From: Heterobilharzia americana | Taxonomy: Eukaryota > Platyhelminthes > Trematoda > Strigeidida > Schistosomatidae | NCBI GenBank assembly: GCA_944470555.2 | Contig: OX104130.1 | Coordinates: 63,369,160-63,433,159 of the forward strand | Length of the DNA stretch: 64,000 nucleotides | Direction: 5' to 3' | Shown: positions 41,101 through 53,900 of the stretch, piece after piece | Numbering within the stretch: the first letter of the stretch is position 1 | Layout: each line of letters opens with the position of its first letter | The notes under the pieces: generated by a model | Told to the model about the DNA's origin: nothing | Seen by the model: only the letters and a program-made list of their open reading frames with translations | Database searches by the model: none | Made by a program: the position numbers and the translations under genes

Positions 41101-44100
41101 CTGACTTGGTTGTAGCTAACAACAGAATCCAGAGCGCGCATCTCTTACTATTTAGGACTCGTTAGCTGGATGTACCTGCATCCCAGGGAGTGGTGTTATT
41201 CCCAATAAGACTAGAACCTCAAGAGATGGCTATCTTGTCTCACTTGCCTATTGGATACAGTTTTATCGTTCTAAGCAATGGGTGCGAGGTTCGAGTTTCA
41301 GTGAAAACATCACTCACTAGGGTACAAGTATATCCAACTGACGAGCCCCAAACAGGACAAAACGCGCGTCCTGGTTTCCAGTCCTAGCCCCAACCAAGTC
41401 AGTTATGGCAATAAATATTCAGGCAATATGGAGGTGTCCTCACAAGAGCCCATATGCCAACAGAGATCGATTAATTTCATCCAGTATAACAAGGAGAATT
41501 ACAAGTATCAATAAATAATAGTGTTTTGTTTTCAGGCTATTTCCTTTGATTACCATTCCACTTATTATTATTTTTACTGTAAGCAGAAACGTGCTAGTAA
41601 ACTGAAATCTCTGAACAAGATAACCATTACTGATAAAAGTTTCATTTTTTCATCATTATTACTTGACACATCTACCGAGTTGATAAAATTTGATTTATAT
41701 GCTTATCGTCAACATTAAAAGGACCCGTATATCAGTGTTGAATTTGATCAGTTGTAGAAAATTATGAATCATTTTTTTAGACAACAAGTTAAAGGTGAAA
41801 TAGGTATTTTATTTCTATTATTTGACTAGTTATGATGAATATAAAATACAGCAATTCATCAATTTATTGCTTAGACACCTTTAGCAGTTTCCTAGTCTGA
41901 TCTTACTTCATCCATGGTCATAGGTCTGAATAAATAATGTCTTAGCAAAAATGATACGTGCTCCCCTCGCTTCAATCACTGCAGGTTCACAAACCGGTTG
42001 ACTGTTTTACTTTCTTGGCGTAGAATAGTATGTTGAATATCAACACTTAGAGTGAAACAGGAGTTTAAGTAGTTAAAAAAAACACAACCAAGGCATCATG
42101 CAGGAACAAGAAAAGAAGTAGATGTTAACAGTAACAGCTGTTGCACTTACGCTAGGCTACTTTCTAAAATAACTGATTACCAGATGAAAATGCTTTGTGG
42201 CAGACACATTAATGAAATTCTGTAACCAATTTAAGAAGTATAGAATGAGTAGACAGAACAACAGGCTTTTTAAAGCCATTCATGTGTTATACCAATAGCT
42301 TTTTGGTGACAACAAGCGCTTCACATATTACACAGAAAAGTGTACCCAAATAATGATAACTTTTCTTTAGGTATTCATGTAAAACCGAATTTTCCACACT
42401 AATTAACACTATTATGTAATTTTTACTGGTATACTGTTGTTTCTTTTTTCAACAACGCATAAAATATTTAGCTTTAAGCAATCATCCCTTATCTACCACA
42501 TTGACCGTCATGGCTAGATCAATTCAATCTAAGTAACACAAAGATCAAAAGAAGGCAAACATGGCTCAATAGGTGGAGAACCAGGCCAATAACCCTTGGG
42601 CTTCTGGTTCGAGTCCTGCCGCGACACAAGTTTTTATTCGATCTTCAATCATTACACGGTATCAGCAATGCAAGCCTGCTAAACAACCATGGTTACTTGA
42701 GATAGTCATAGTGAAAAAACAAAACAACATTAGATAGTATATGCTGAGTTGCAAGAGCTTTTTTATGTAAACAAATGTTTTAAAAGACTAATCCATTTTT
42801 CAATAAACTTACGTTCTAGACCATTATTTACAAATACTTTCCATGGTACATCATACGTACGTATATTATTCTCTTTCAATACAGCAGCCAAAGTAATATT
42901 CTTTAAGTCATTTATCTGTTCATAACGTGTTTCATCTAATGTACCATCATGATTGAGGTCTAAAAATCTATAAGAGGAAAAGAAATTAAAGAAATATTAG
43001 TAGGAAGGAAAAATAACAAGCCATTCCTTGTAAATATACATTAAATGTACACTTACTTATCTGCTTTTTTACTTTGTATAACCTGATCAATTTCTTTGAT
43101 ATTTCGTGTGAATGCGGCACATCTACGCTTAATTGAATCATCGGCATTCAGTAGGCCAAATATAATTTCATGTTCAGTAACTAGATGACAAAATACAGTA
43201 TAAGGTAGTGTATTACATCACTTATATATAATTAGACATGGAATTTTTTCCAAAAAGTGTTATTTTACTAGTGAACAAACTGAAGATCTCATAAAATGTT
43301 CTGTCTTGGCAAGAAAGTATTATCTCATACGCTTGAAGTTGAATTCATGTATACTGACTGATGAATGAAGAATTTTCATCCTACTCAAAGAAATTCAATA
43401 ACTCACGTTGGCATTTCTTACAGCTGAGTGGTTATTCAGTCGATTCATTCAGTGTTTGAAAAGCTTTATTTGCATGACTAAAAATCAACTGGATATATTT
43501 TCCTCTAAGGAATCTTAATTTTATGCTTATTGTTCACTTTCACTTATATCATCATTTTTGTGGATTACAATATCTCTATTTGTATACTGTTGCAAAATTA
43601 TATGCTTTTGAGTAGAACTCTATATTGCTACTTATATCCAACTAGCCATTTTTGCTTGTCGGTCATAGTCAAATTAACTCATATCATAGTAATACTATTA
43701 ATTATATCGAAAGTCAGTTTCATTAAAACTTCAGATTATTGCTAATTGATATTCAAATTCTAAAAAGAAGGAGGAAGTTTAGATTTCCCCGAAATCATTT
43801 TAGACAGTGATTTAGTCTTAAATTATCTGATCATCTAACTGAATATTAACAAGGCAGAGAATTTCATTTAAGTATAATTTTGACTACATTGAAGTTCACA
43901 TGAAGTTAAAATAATTAATTAAAGTTGCTACTACTGAAATATTAAAACGCTCCATCTGACACCGTATTGGATTTTAATGTGGATATGGCTGAAATGTTTA
44001 ACATTGTACAGAATCTATAGATTATGACATACGATGTTACTGAGGAAAAGAGTGATTTAGTAATTAAGATTCTAGATGACTATTCAAATTACACTTGAAG

Positions 44101-47100
44101 TTGTTTCACAACTTTTTGTAAAAATTACAATATGTACGCCTTATCCATAGTGCAAACAAGTTAAAAACCACCAATGTATCTGTAAAACCGTTAATTGTTA
44201 TTACAATTAACAAAGGTATCATTTTAAACAGTTTTGCAAAAATCTAGTACTTAAGTACGGAAAGATTCATTTCAACGCTGAAGTTAACAGTTAAAAACTA
44301 TACAAAAAGAAATTAGGTTTAGAGTGAAATTATGTTAAGGGATGAGGATAGTACAAAGGGACAGTGTATTTGTTTCAGTGTAATATATGCTAATCTGCCA
44401 CATATGATGTTAGTTGATTGTAGGCAGTCTACAGGAAGCCCTTGTTGACCCAGTTTCCATGCTTGTTGGCACTGCTCTGCAAGGCATATCTGCAAAGTCG
44501 AGGGAAGTGATGTCCACTTCAGGGTTCGAACCCAGCGTTGTGGTTAATGAAGTTACTACCGAGCTGTTCTGAAGGACGACCCACCTTCTGTAGGACTGGA
44601 TCGCTTACACAGACTGGTCACTGGAGAGCAACCAATTTCATGATGTGTAGTCCTGAATGCTGACCGAATTCTATCGATCATCTTGCAATGTAGCCACTAA
44701 GCTATGAGGCTCACTATCGCGTTGCACTTTTGATAGATGTAAGTTGGTTAGGGTAACGTCGCTGATTACAACACTCTGTGGCATGAGCCCAAATCTCAGA
44801 GGGGACATCACTTTCTCTGAGGTTACCGATACACCTTGTAGACAAGTGCCAACAGGCACGAAATCTAGGTCCAGGAGATCCTGGTGACTGCCCACTATCA
44901 ACTGTTATGAATGAGTGCTTAACGGTGATGACTAAAGTTGAAATAAAAACTACAGTTGTTGCAGAATTCGAACTAGCGACCTCCAGATAACCTGCTCGGC
45001 ATTCTACCGACTGAAACAGCTAACGCAACTGCTAACCAACTTTCTCAGTTTTGCTTCAATCATTGAGTTTCATGTAGTTATCATGTGAATTAGTGATTTG
45101 TAACTATTTTTTCGTTATCATCAAAGCAGTAAAATTGAAACCTGGTTAGCTGCTGTGTCGCCTAGATAGGTACCTAAGGGTTGCTGGGTTTCACCTTGCA
45201 ACAACCCTTGTGTCTTCATTCCTCCTTCAATCACCAACATTCCTTTACAGTATATATATGCAACAATATGGGTGTATTATAACTTTGAACAAATTAAAAG
45301 TATAGTGAGTACCAAGTAACTACCGTTATGAATTATCTCATCTAAACAATATGGTTATAACCACGGTAAACAGGTAGATAGAAATGGTGACAAAAAATTC
45401 TTTATGAAAATTCCAATTGTTTGCACACTTTAAAAGGACCTCAAAAATCCTTCGGTAACTAAAATACTATGCAAGAGCGAAGATCTGAATTGAATTAAAG
45501 CATGTATTACAGGCTTGCCATGGTCATAAGTGTGAGATACCAAGGTCGAGTCATTAATTCAATACCACAGATTCTCGTTTATTCTCAGTAAATTCTATTT
45601 TCTTTTAAACTATTAGGAAGCAACAAAAATAGGCAAGATGACCAATAAGATGAAAAATAATGTTGTTCTTCATTACTTCATGAAAAAGAAGATCGAAACA
45701 CAAAAGTAACATCAATAAAAAGCTTCCTTAACACTACCTGAAATTGCATATTTTCTTGCTTCTTGTTTTGATATTAACCCTTTTTCAGTTAGTACAGGGA
45801 TTATTTTACTTATCCCAATTTGCATAATTCCACGGCATTCATACCATCGTTGTTTAGCTTTTTGTATAAATTTCTTATCTTCCTATCCAATATAAAAATT
45901 ACTGAAAATTAAAATACCGATTCTATCAATCTGCATGAAATATATTTAGTTTAACATATTCCAAGTATAATATGATAATTTAAAGCAACTGGTCCCTTTG
46001 ATAAATTTAAACAGCGTAATGAAAAGACGAAGATTATCTGAAACATGTGATGTATTAGCGCTATACACTTCGAACAATCTAATCACACATGGACTTGTCG
46101 AACTATTTATGTGAAAATTTACGAAAAAGGTCAATGAAGTTTATAGGAAACATAAGAATAGGAAGGGATAGAAAAAGCAAAAAACCTTACTCATGGTATG
46201 AAAATTAAAGTCAATACTACCAAGGCAGGTTCAACGTGAGTACGAATTGTTTTTGTATACATAAAAGGGGTTTAAGTTTACGGATGGCAAGAGCTTCAGT
46301 AAATTTAAGCACGCGGCTCTGACCACTTTTATGTAGTACTTTAAAGGCTGTTTTTATGTTTATCCTATGGTTAGTTTGTAGTATGTATATAGCGATAGAC
46401 GAAGATGGATGTTTGTCACCTGCACTTATCGGATCTGTTGAGATCATTTGTTTTTGTAGCCACTTAGGTACATGTTCAACCTTCTTTAATTGCATGTGTG
46501 ACCAGATTGTTCGAAATGTATAGTGCTAACACATCACATGTTTCAGATAATCTTCGTCTTCTCATTACGCTGTTTAAATATGATAATTCTTTGAAATAAT
46601 ATAACTGTAGCATGACAGTATGAGAGTATTTCTATTTTGCCGATCATACTGAGTTTCTCAAGCTGGAAACAGTTTCAAAAAGGAAAATAACTTTCTTGTC
46701 ATTCTTTAATCAGATGAATGTTCTGGTTATGTTATAATCCTCAAACACAAGTATGTTGAAAAAGTGAAGTAGATTATGAATTTTTGAATGACAGTTCACT
46801 GGAAAAATGGATTATAACTCTTAGCTAGTTGACCATAACATTTGAGATGAACTAATACTGGATGCGTTCAACTCTTTATCTCTCGTATTCAGTGCCTAGT
46901 GAAACAGTTGAAACTGATTCATGTAAAGATAGCTAACCACCCCGCTCAAGACATATTACAATTCACTTGAATGTTGGAAACTATAGACATTTTTAAAAAC
47001 TAAATTCATGCTTTCATATGACATGTCACCTTTAATTATGAAGACCTAACTGGAAGAAAGCATAAACACTGCAACTCAATCCTCAACCCTTCCTTTAACA

Positions 47101-47817
47101 AGAGGTGAATTCAAATGGCCTTAGTAATGTGCACGACAGACATTTAGCTGCAAATCAATAGTATTTGTGTGACTTTAAAGGCCACCATAGCAAAAACTGA
47201 AATGACCAATTAGACTTCTGTATATAATGAGAATCTGCCTTTCCGGTAGATAATGGAGAAATTGGTCATTTTGACTGTTGCTAAAGTGGCCTTTAAAATT
47301 AGGCTAATACTCTATATCGTCCAGTTGAATTGGTCACCATAGTTAGCCCATTATGTTGACTGACTTTAAGGCCACCCTAGCAACTTCTGAATAGACCAAT
47401 TAGGATTCAGTATCTTGCCTGGGAAAGTACTTTTCCATAAAACAAAAGAATGTGATTGGCTGTCACAACAGTGTTGACAGGGTTGGTCTTTAAAGTCACC
47501 CCAACTTTTGACCCGACTTTAAAGGCCACCCTAGCAACGATCGAAATAACCAATTAGGCTTCTTCATTGAGGCTGAAAAGGAAGATTTTAATAAGAAAGA
47601 AAAGTTTGATTGGTTATTTCAATTGTTGTTAGGGTGGCCTGATAGCACACCTTTTATGCGCATTTAAATGTTAAGCCCGTAATTAGTTAGATGGCTCTTA
47701 TTTTAACTACGTTTTTTATGTATTTGAAATGCATTCATAATTTCCGTTGTAACACCAAAGACAAAGTATTTAGCCAACAATAATTTTTTAAACGAATTTA
47801 CTCTCAAACAGTACATT

Positions 47818-47900
<83 letters not shown>

Positions 47901-50900
47901 GAATGTACAGCTTCAGAATTAATTCATTGAGAAGAGTCCTCTTCTCTGAATATCTTGCTTTAGGTATTTTAAATAGCTTAGATGCAACATGGAAATCGCC
48001 AAAAGGATCGAATGCAAACAAAATCTCAAACTAAAGAGGACAGATTGTACCACAAAGGTGGTTTGTATGCTACAGATAAACTGTTTGCTCTGACAATCAA
48101 AGGAGGGGAGTTTCTTAACCTCTATCCAATTGTGTATGACAGGTTTCCTTTCCCTGTAAAAAAAATATACATTGCAAGAACAAAGAGGAAGGCTATTATT
48201 TGAATTTCTGAGCATATTCTTAAAAAAACTAAGACTAGAGGGTGAACGTGAACTCAACAGTGCGGTCACTCATCACCAGTTAGACACCCACCATGATGTG
48301 GATGACCTTAGATCAGTCAGAGGAAATGATAAACAGCATAACTCAAACTTATTGTTTTATTAAAGCTCTTGCTATTAAAAAGCTTGCAGCTAATCTATAT
48401 ATTCAAAAGGATACAGTTGTCAATTTCACTTTAACCTGGTGATTACATTTTACCAAAATATATTCCAAATTTAGTTACCTCATTTTCACTAGTCACTTCT
48501 TCCATTCTTTTTTATACCCAATCTTCGTTATCGTAACACTGATATCACTTTTCAGCTAAATGTTAATTTTGATAATTCGGTTGGTTGTGGCTAGCAGAAG
48601 GATCCAGGATGCGCGTTTCACCCTACTTGGGACTCCTCAGCTGGATATACCTGCACCCCGGTGATGTTTCCCACACTGAGACTCGAACCTCGTACCCATT
48701 GCTTCAAACGCCAAGGCGTTTTCCACTATACTACGGAGGAACGATAGCCATTTCTTGTACAGTGGGTAGTAGTTATTACTATTTATTGACATACTTGTTA
48801 TTCTACGTTGTTTGTTGGATCGAGTTGTTCGACCTCGACCAAATTATCATAATTAACATTCAGGTAATATCGAGGCATCCGCATGGGAGCCCATATGCCA
48901 ATAGAGGTCGAACAATTCGATCCAACAAAACAACGGAGAATAACAAGTATGTCGATAAATAGTAATAAATGTTAACTCGTTAATTTTTACGGTTACCTAA
49001 TCTAATCCATGATGTTAAGTTCCCATTCCTAACTAATTGCTGTTACTATCTGATCTTAACGTCTCTTGATAATATTCACCAATGATGTTATAAAAAGTTA
49101 ATTCTCTCTCAGAACTAGTTGGTTCAATTCTGAATTTTTTGTATTTCCAGTTCCTATCGATAAGTTTTTGTCAATTGGAATAAAGTACGTGAATCATTTG
49201 TGAATGCATTCTTTTTGAGTTTTAAACTGCTGAGGAGAATCATGTCAGTGAAATAATGTCACATTAGCATGCTGTTTAGTTCTAACTTAGGACTGTATAC
49301 AGTGTGGTGCACTACCTTAAGTAGGAACCAATGGTTGGAAAACATGAGCTTTTAAGGTATATTTTGGTGATTAAATGCGAAACATAAATATCGTAAGCTT
49401 GATTCAGTCCAAATAATAGGCAATTTGCAACAAAAAGTCCTTAACTAGGAATAAAAAATCCTTTAGTCCCGTTGATTTTCATATTTACTCCAACAGACCT
49501 GGATCTATCGCACAAACTGCTTCGAAATCGACTGGCGCCTCAGGACTTCCCAATTGGATATGCAGCATTTCATTTCTTTCTTTTAATGATGTTCGCATCA
49601 AGGTGTGTTACATCAAGGTGACAAGTTACTGAAATGCGTTTTACAGATCATCTGCCTATTTATTTATGGTATATTATTGAAAGAAATTTGCACTTCGTAT
49701 ATATTCGAGTAAGTTTTTGGAACCGGTATTTTTAATGCTCATCATTTAACAACATACTGCTGTTCCATAGAAAATTATCTGAAAAACTTGTTAAACTATT
49801 TTTTCTTTTCGTCAAATTTCTCTATCTTAAATGCTATACATTCTAGGAACAAGCTACAACGACGCGTGCCTACTTAACTATTATGCCTATTCTTGTTCAG
49901 CACTGTATAAAAAATACTTCGTTTCACAGTTGACTACTGTTGTCTGCCTAGTGTATCGTTTAAATTGGGTTTATTGGTTCAAAGTGGTTTCCAATGGATA
50001 AGGCTAAATAATAATAACAATAATAATAATAATAATAATATGAAACTGAAAAGTGTAATATAAGATGAATTCATTTAATTTCATAGTTAGTCATCAGTTT
50101 CAGGAAATGTAGTCGATACACAAATAATGAACATACCTTACGTGTACTGTCTAATAAATTCAGCTCAATATTTTAGTAACATAACGTAGGGAAACAAGTC
50201 ATAACACTAGGCTAGATTAACTCCATTCGTGTTACCTAGTTGATGATGTATATTCTAGGGAAGATATGATAAAACTAAAACTATTGGGATCATAGTTGTT
50301 TCTTATTATTTCTATTACGTAATCATATGAAAAATTATTCATATCAGGAGAAAAAGTACATCCTCATTTTCATGTCAAAATGTTGATGTGTATTTATTAC
50401 GACATTATGTGTGGTAAGTCTATTTGTAAGACAGTAGTAGTGTTTCCGAATAGAAAAGGAAAAATGATGGGCACAAAATGATCAACAATTTAGTTCAGTT
50501 GACGATTCTATACAAAGTGACTGATCTCAAGTTATTGTTATGAATTGAAGTCAGCTAGACAATCAGTGGAAAACCTGTGAGTATTGGACAGCTGTTTAAT
50601 CTTTGTTAGGGACTACTGAGCCATGTAGATGCAGGACCTCGTGAAGAATCAATTCGAAGATCATAAAGTCTTTAGTTGATCATCAGGGAAAATCACCCTA
50701 AAGTTAATCACACATGGTTTCGTGTATTACGCGTTGAACCGTAACAGTTGCTACCTTGACGTGGTGGTCGGGCTTGCATATCACAATGACCCAACGAGCT
50801 ATGCTGGTGGAACGCTTGTTCCCTCGAGGTCCTACCATACCAGAAAGGTCTGTTGGGTAGTGGTTAGACGAAAAGCAGTTACCGTTATAGTGTAAATTGC

Positions 50901-53900
50901 TACACTATGATGGGGGTCTGAGGGCGAAGTCGTACTGCTGCTAGCTGGATGGGGTGTGACAGCAGTAAGGTGTTTCCCTTGGATGACCAGCAGTGCCAAG
51001 CTGATGCTGCCTTCTCAGTGGAAGGGGGGGTTAGAAAAGGTCGGCCCCAAAAATAACACACTCCACCACGCCCCACGGTCTGCCGGGCCGGCGGTGTTGG
51101 TTCACTTGTCGTTTCCTTTCGCTCATCCGGCCCCAAAAATACAAAAATTCAAAATAATCATACTCAAAAGGCTGGGTGTGACAGGCCTCAAGCAGATGTC
51201 CGATGGGCTCTGCGGTCACACAAATCTCTTTCAGGTACCTTAAGAAGAAATAGCCTTCCACGGTGTGGGCAGCCGGGAAGTGTCAACCGCCCTCACAACT
51301 CTGTCAGCACCCAAGTTTCTTCTGACTGCTATCCTCCTCCTCCATCATTACCTTCTAATCTTCCTTCACGTCTCTTAATTAATGATGCTGCATCATCTTC
51401 AATTTCTCCTACCTCTGCAGCCTTCGACAACGATCTGAGTCCACAGAACAGCCCCTGGTCTCCTTAAACCACGCTCCAAATTACATATTGGAGCCTTCAA
51501 TGTCCGCACCCTCCGTCAAATTGGCCAACAGGCTTCGTTGGCAAAGACTCTAGCAACTCGGGCATGGATGTGTGCTGTGTTTGTGAGACACGCATACAGG
51601 ACCCAAGTGTGGTTATTCACCTGACCTCTCCTGACCAATCTGGTGAATCTGCAAAATTCACCCTTCGAGTTTCTGGAGATTCGATAGCTAGCTCTCGTGG
51701 TCTTGCAGGTGTAGGTATAGCATTAAGCACCAGGGCAGAAAACTCACTACTAGACTGGATCCCAGTTGATAGTCGCCTCTGCGCTATGAGGCTGAACGGC
51801 ACAGTGAGAACTAAAAGGAATAGTGAGACTCGCCGTTGTCTCTTTGTAATCTCTGCTTACGCACCCACTGACTGTAGTTCGGATGAAGTGAAGGACGAGT
51901 TCTACCATAAACTGTCTAACCTCCTCTCGAAAGCCAAACGTTCGGACGTAGTGGTTGTTGCAGGTGACCTCAACGCACAGGTGGGTAGACTGAGTGAGGC
52001 AGAAAGGCACTTAGGTGGCACTTTCGGAATCCCAGCTGAACGTACAGATAACGGTGATCGCCTATTACAACTATGCTCAGATAACCGCCTATTTTTAGCC
52101 AGCACAAATTTCAGACATAAAGAAAGGCACTGTCTGACCTGGCGTCCACCGAGCTCGACTCAGCGATGGACACAGATAGACCACATTGCTATTAGTCATC
52201 GCTGGAGAGGATCGGTGGAAGACTGCCGCTCCTTCTGGAGTACGTGTTTGGACAGCGATCATGCGTTGGTCCGAGCACGTATATGCCTGCGTCTCAATGG
52301 ACGTAGAAAAAATTTGGCAACAAAACCACTACGAGTTCTGCTGGACAACGAAAACACCAAAGCCGTGTTCAGTGAGAAGTTGGCTAGGCAGTTATCGGAA
52401 CAAAAGACTGTCACTCATCCAGAAGAAGCTTGGTGCCATCTTCAGTCTACTGTAAAAGCAGCACTGGAGACTGTAGCCGACTCCAAGATAATGGCTAAAA
52501 AGAGCCAGTGGATATCAGCAGCTTCTTCCAAACTAATGGATGCACGTGAATGCATCCCTGCAGGCTCTGAGTACAATGAAGAGCGAGCGCAACTTAAAAA
52601 TAAACTGACGAAAAGTCTGCGCAACGATCGTGAACAGTGGTGGGCAGCAAAGGCTAAAGAGATGGAAAAGGCAGCGGCGATCGGTAACAGTAGACAGTTA
52701 TTTAGACTTATTAAGGAGACTGGGGGGAAATGGTCAACAACAGTTAGTGAGGTTATAGCGGAGAAGGACGGATCGGCGATTCACTCGCAGGGAAGGCGAC
52801 TGGGACGATGGGCAGAACACTTTGAGGAACAGTTTAACTGGCCTCCAGCCACCATTGCGCTGCCCGCTATCCAGTCGGACCCTGAATGGGACATAGAGAC
52901 AGGTCCCCCAACACTAGAAGAAGTTGAGAAAGCGGTAGGTAGCCTGAAACGGGGAAGGGCAGCAGGACCAGACGGACTACCTGCTGAGGTATACAAGAAT
53001 GGTGGTAGAGTTCTCTTAGTCAGGCTAACGGAAGTGTTAGCCAGTATATGGGAATCAAATACGATCCCCTCCGACTGGTCTAAGTCACTCATCATCCCAG
53101 TCTTCAAGAAAGGCGAGAAGTCCTCTTGTGATAACCACAGAGGAATCAGCCTGACAAACATAGTGTCTAAGATCCTAAGTTCTATAATTCTCCGACGCCT
53201 GAGTGGAGCTCGGGAACAGCAAGCCCGAGAAAACCAGGCAGGCTTTAGACCTGGCCGTGGATGTATCGACCAAATATTCACACTGCGCCAGGTCCTGGAA
53301 CATAGGCATGCTTACAGACGCCCGACAATAGCTGTATTTCTCGACCTGAAGGCGGCATTTGACTCCGTTGATCGAGAAGTCTTATGGCAGTGTCTGTCAC
53401 TGAAAGGCGTGCCTAGTAAGTACATCACCTTATTGAAAGCTCTCTACTCGAACACTTGTGGGCATGTTAGAGCCTATGGTGAGTTGTCCAGGGAGCTATA
53501 CTCATCAAGTGGTGTCCGTCAAGGATGCCCACTATCCCCATTCTTATTTAATTTTATCATAGATATTCTTATGGAGGTTTCCCTCTCGTCACCTAATTAC
53601 AAAGACGTTGACCGGATCACAGGTGAATTTTCCTTAGATCTAGAATATGCAGATGACATAGTCCTGTTAGGTGAAGACGCTGACAAGATGCAGAGTCTTC
53701 TGAACACTTTGAGTGGGAATTTGAGAATGTTTGGGATGCGATTTTCACCACCCAAATGCAAATTTTTGCTCCAGGACTGGTCTTCAGCGGTACCGCGGTT
53801 AACAATAGAGAGTGAAGTGGTTGAGTGTGTTGACCACTTCACTTACCTGGGAAGTAGGATCAACCCGGTGGGTTAGTTGCCGATGAGATTTCTGCACGGA

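Noticed and set aside
42553..42625. Functional tRNA gene
   Set aside because: Good A- and B-box-like sequences, but the ends do not pair as an acceptor stem and no anticodon arm is convincing. The same applies to 19195-19245, 39360-39421 and 44960-45015. They are read as SINE heads.
42900..42967. EF-hand calcium-binding loop in exon 7 ([10 protein letters not shown])
   Set aside because: The twelfth loop position is not acidic, no paired EF-hand is present, and NWD-family proteins have a similar FxDxD...LD segment at this place without calcium binding being implied.
47703..48021. Minus-strand ORFs of YI repeats
   Set aside because: They are translations of the (TA)n microsatellite at 47820-47897.
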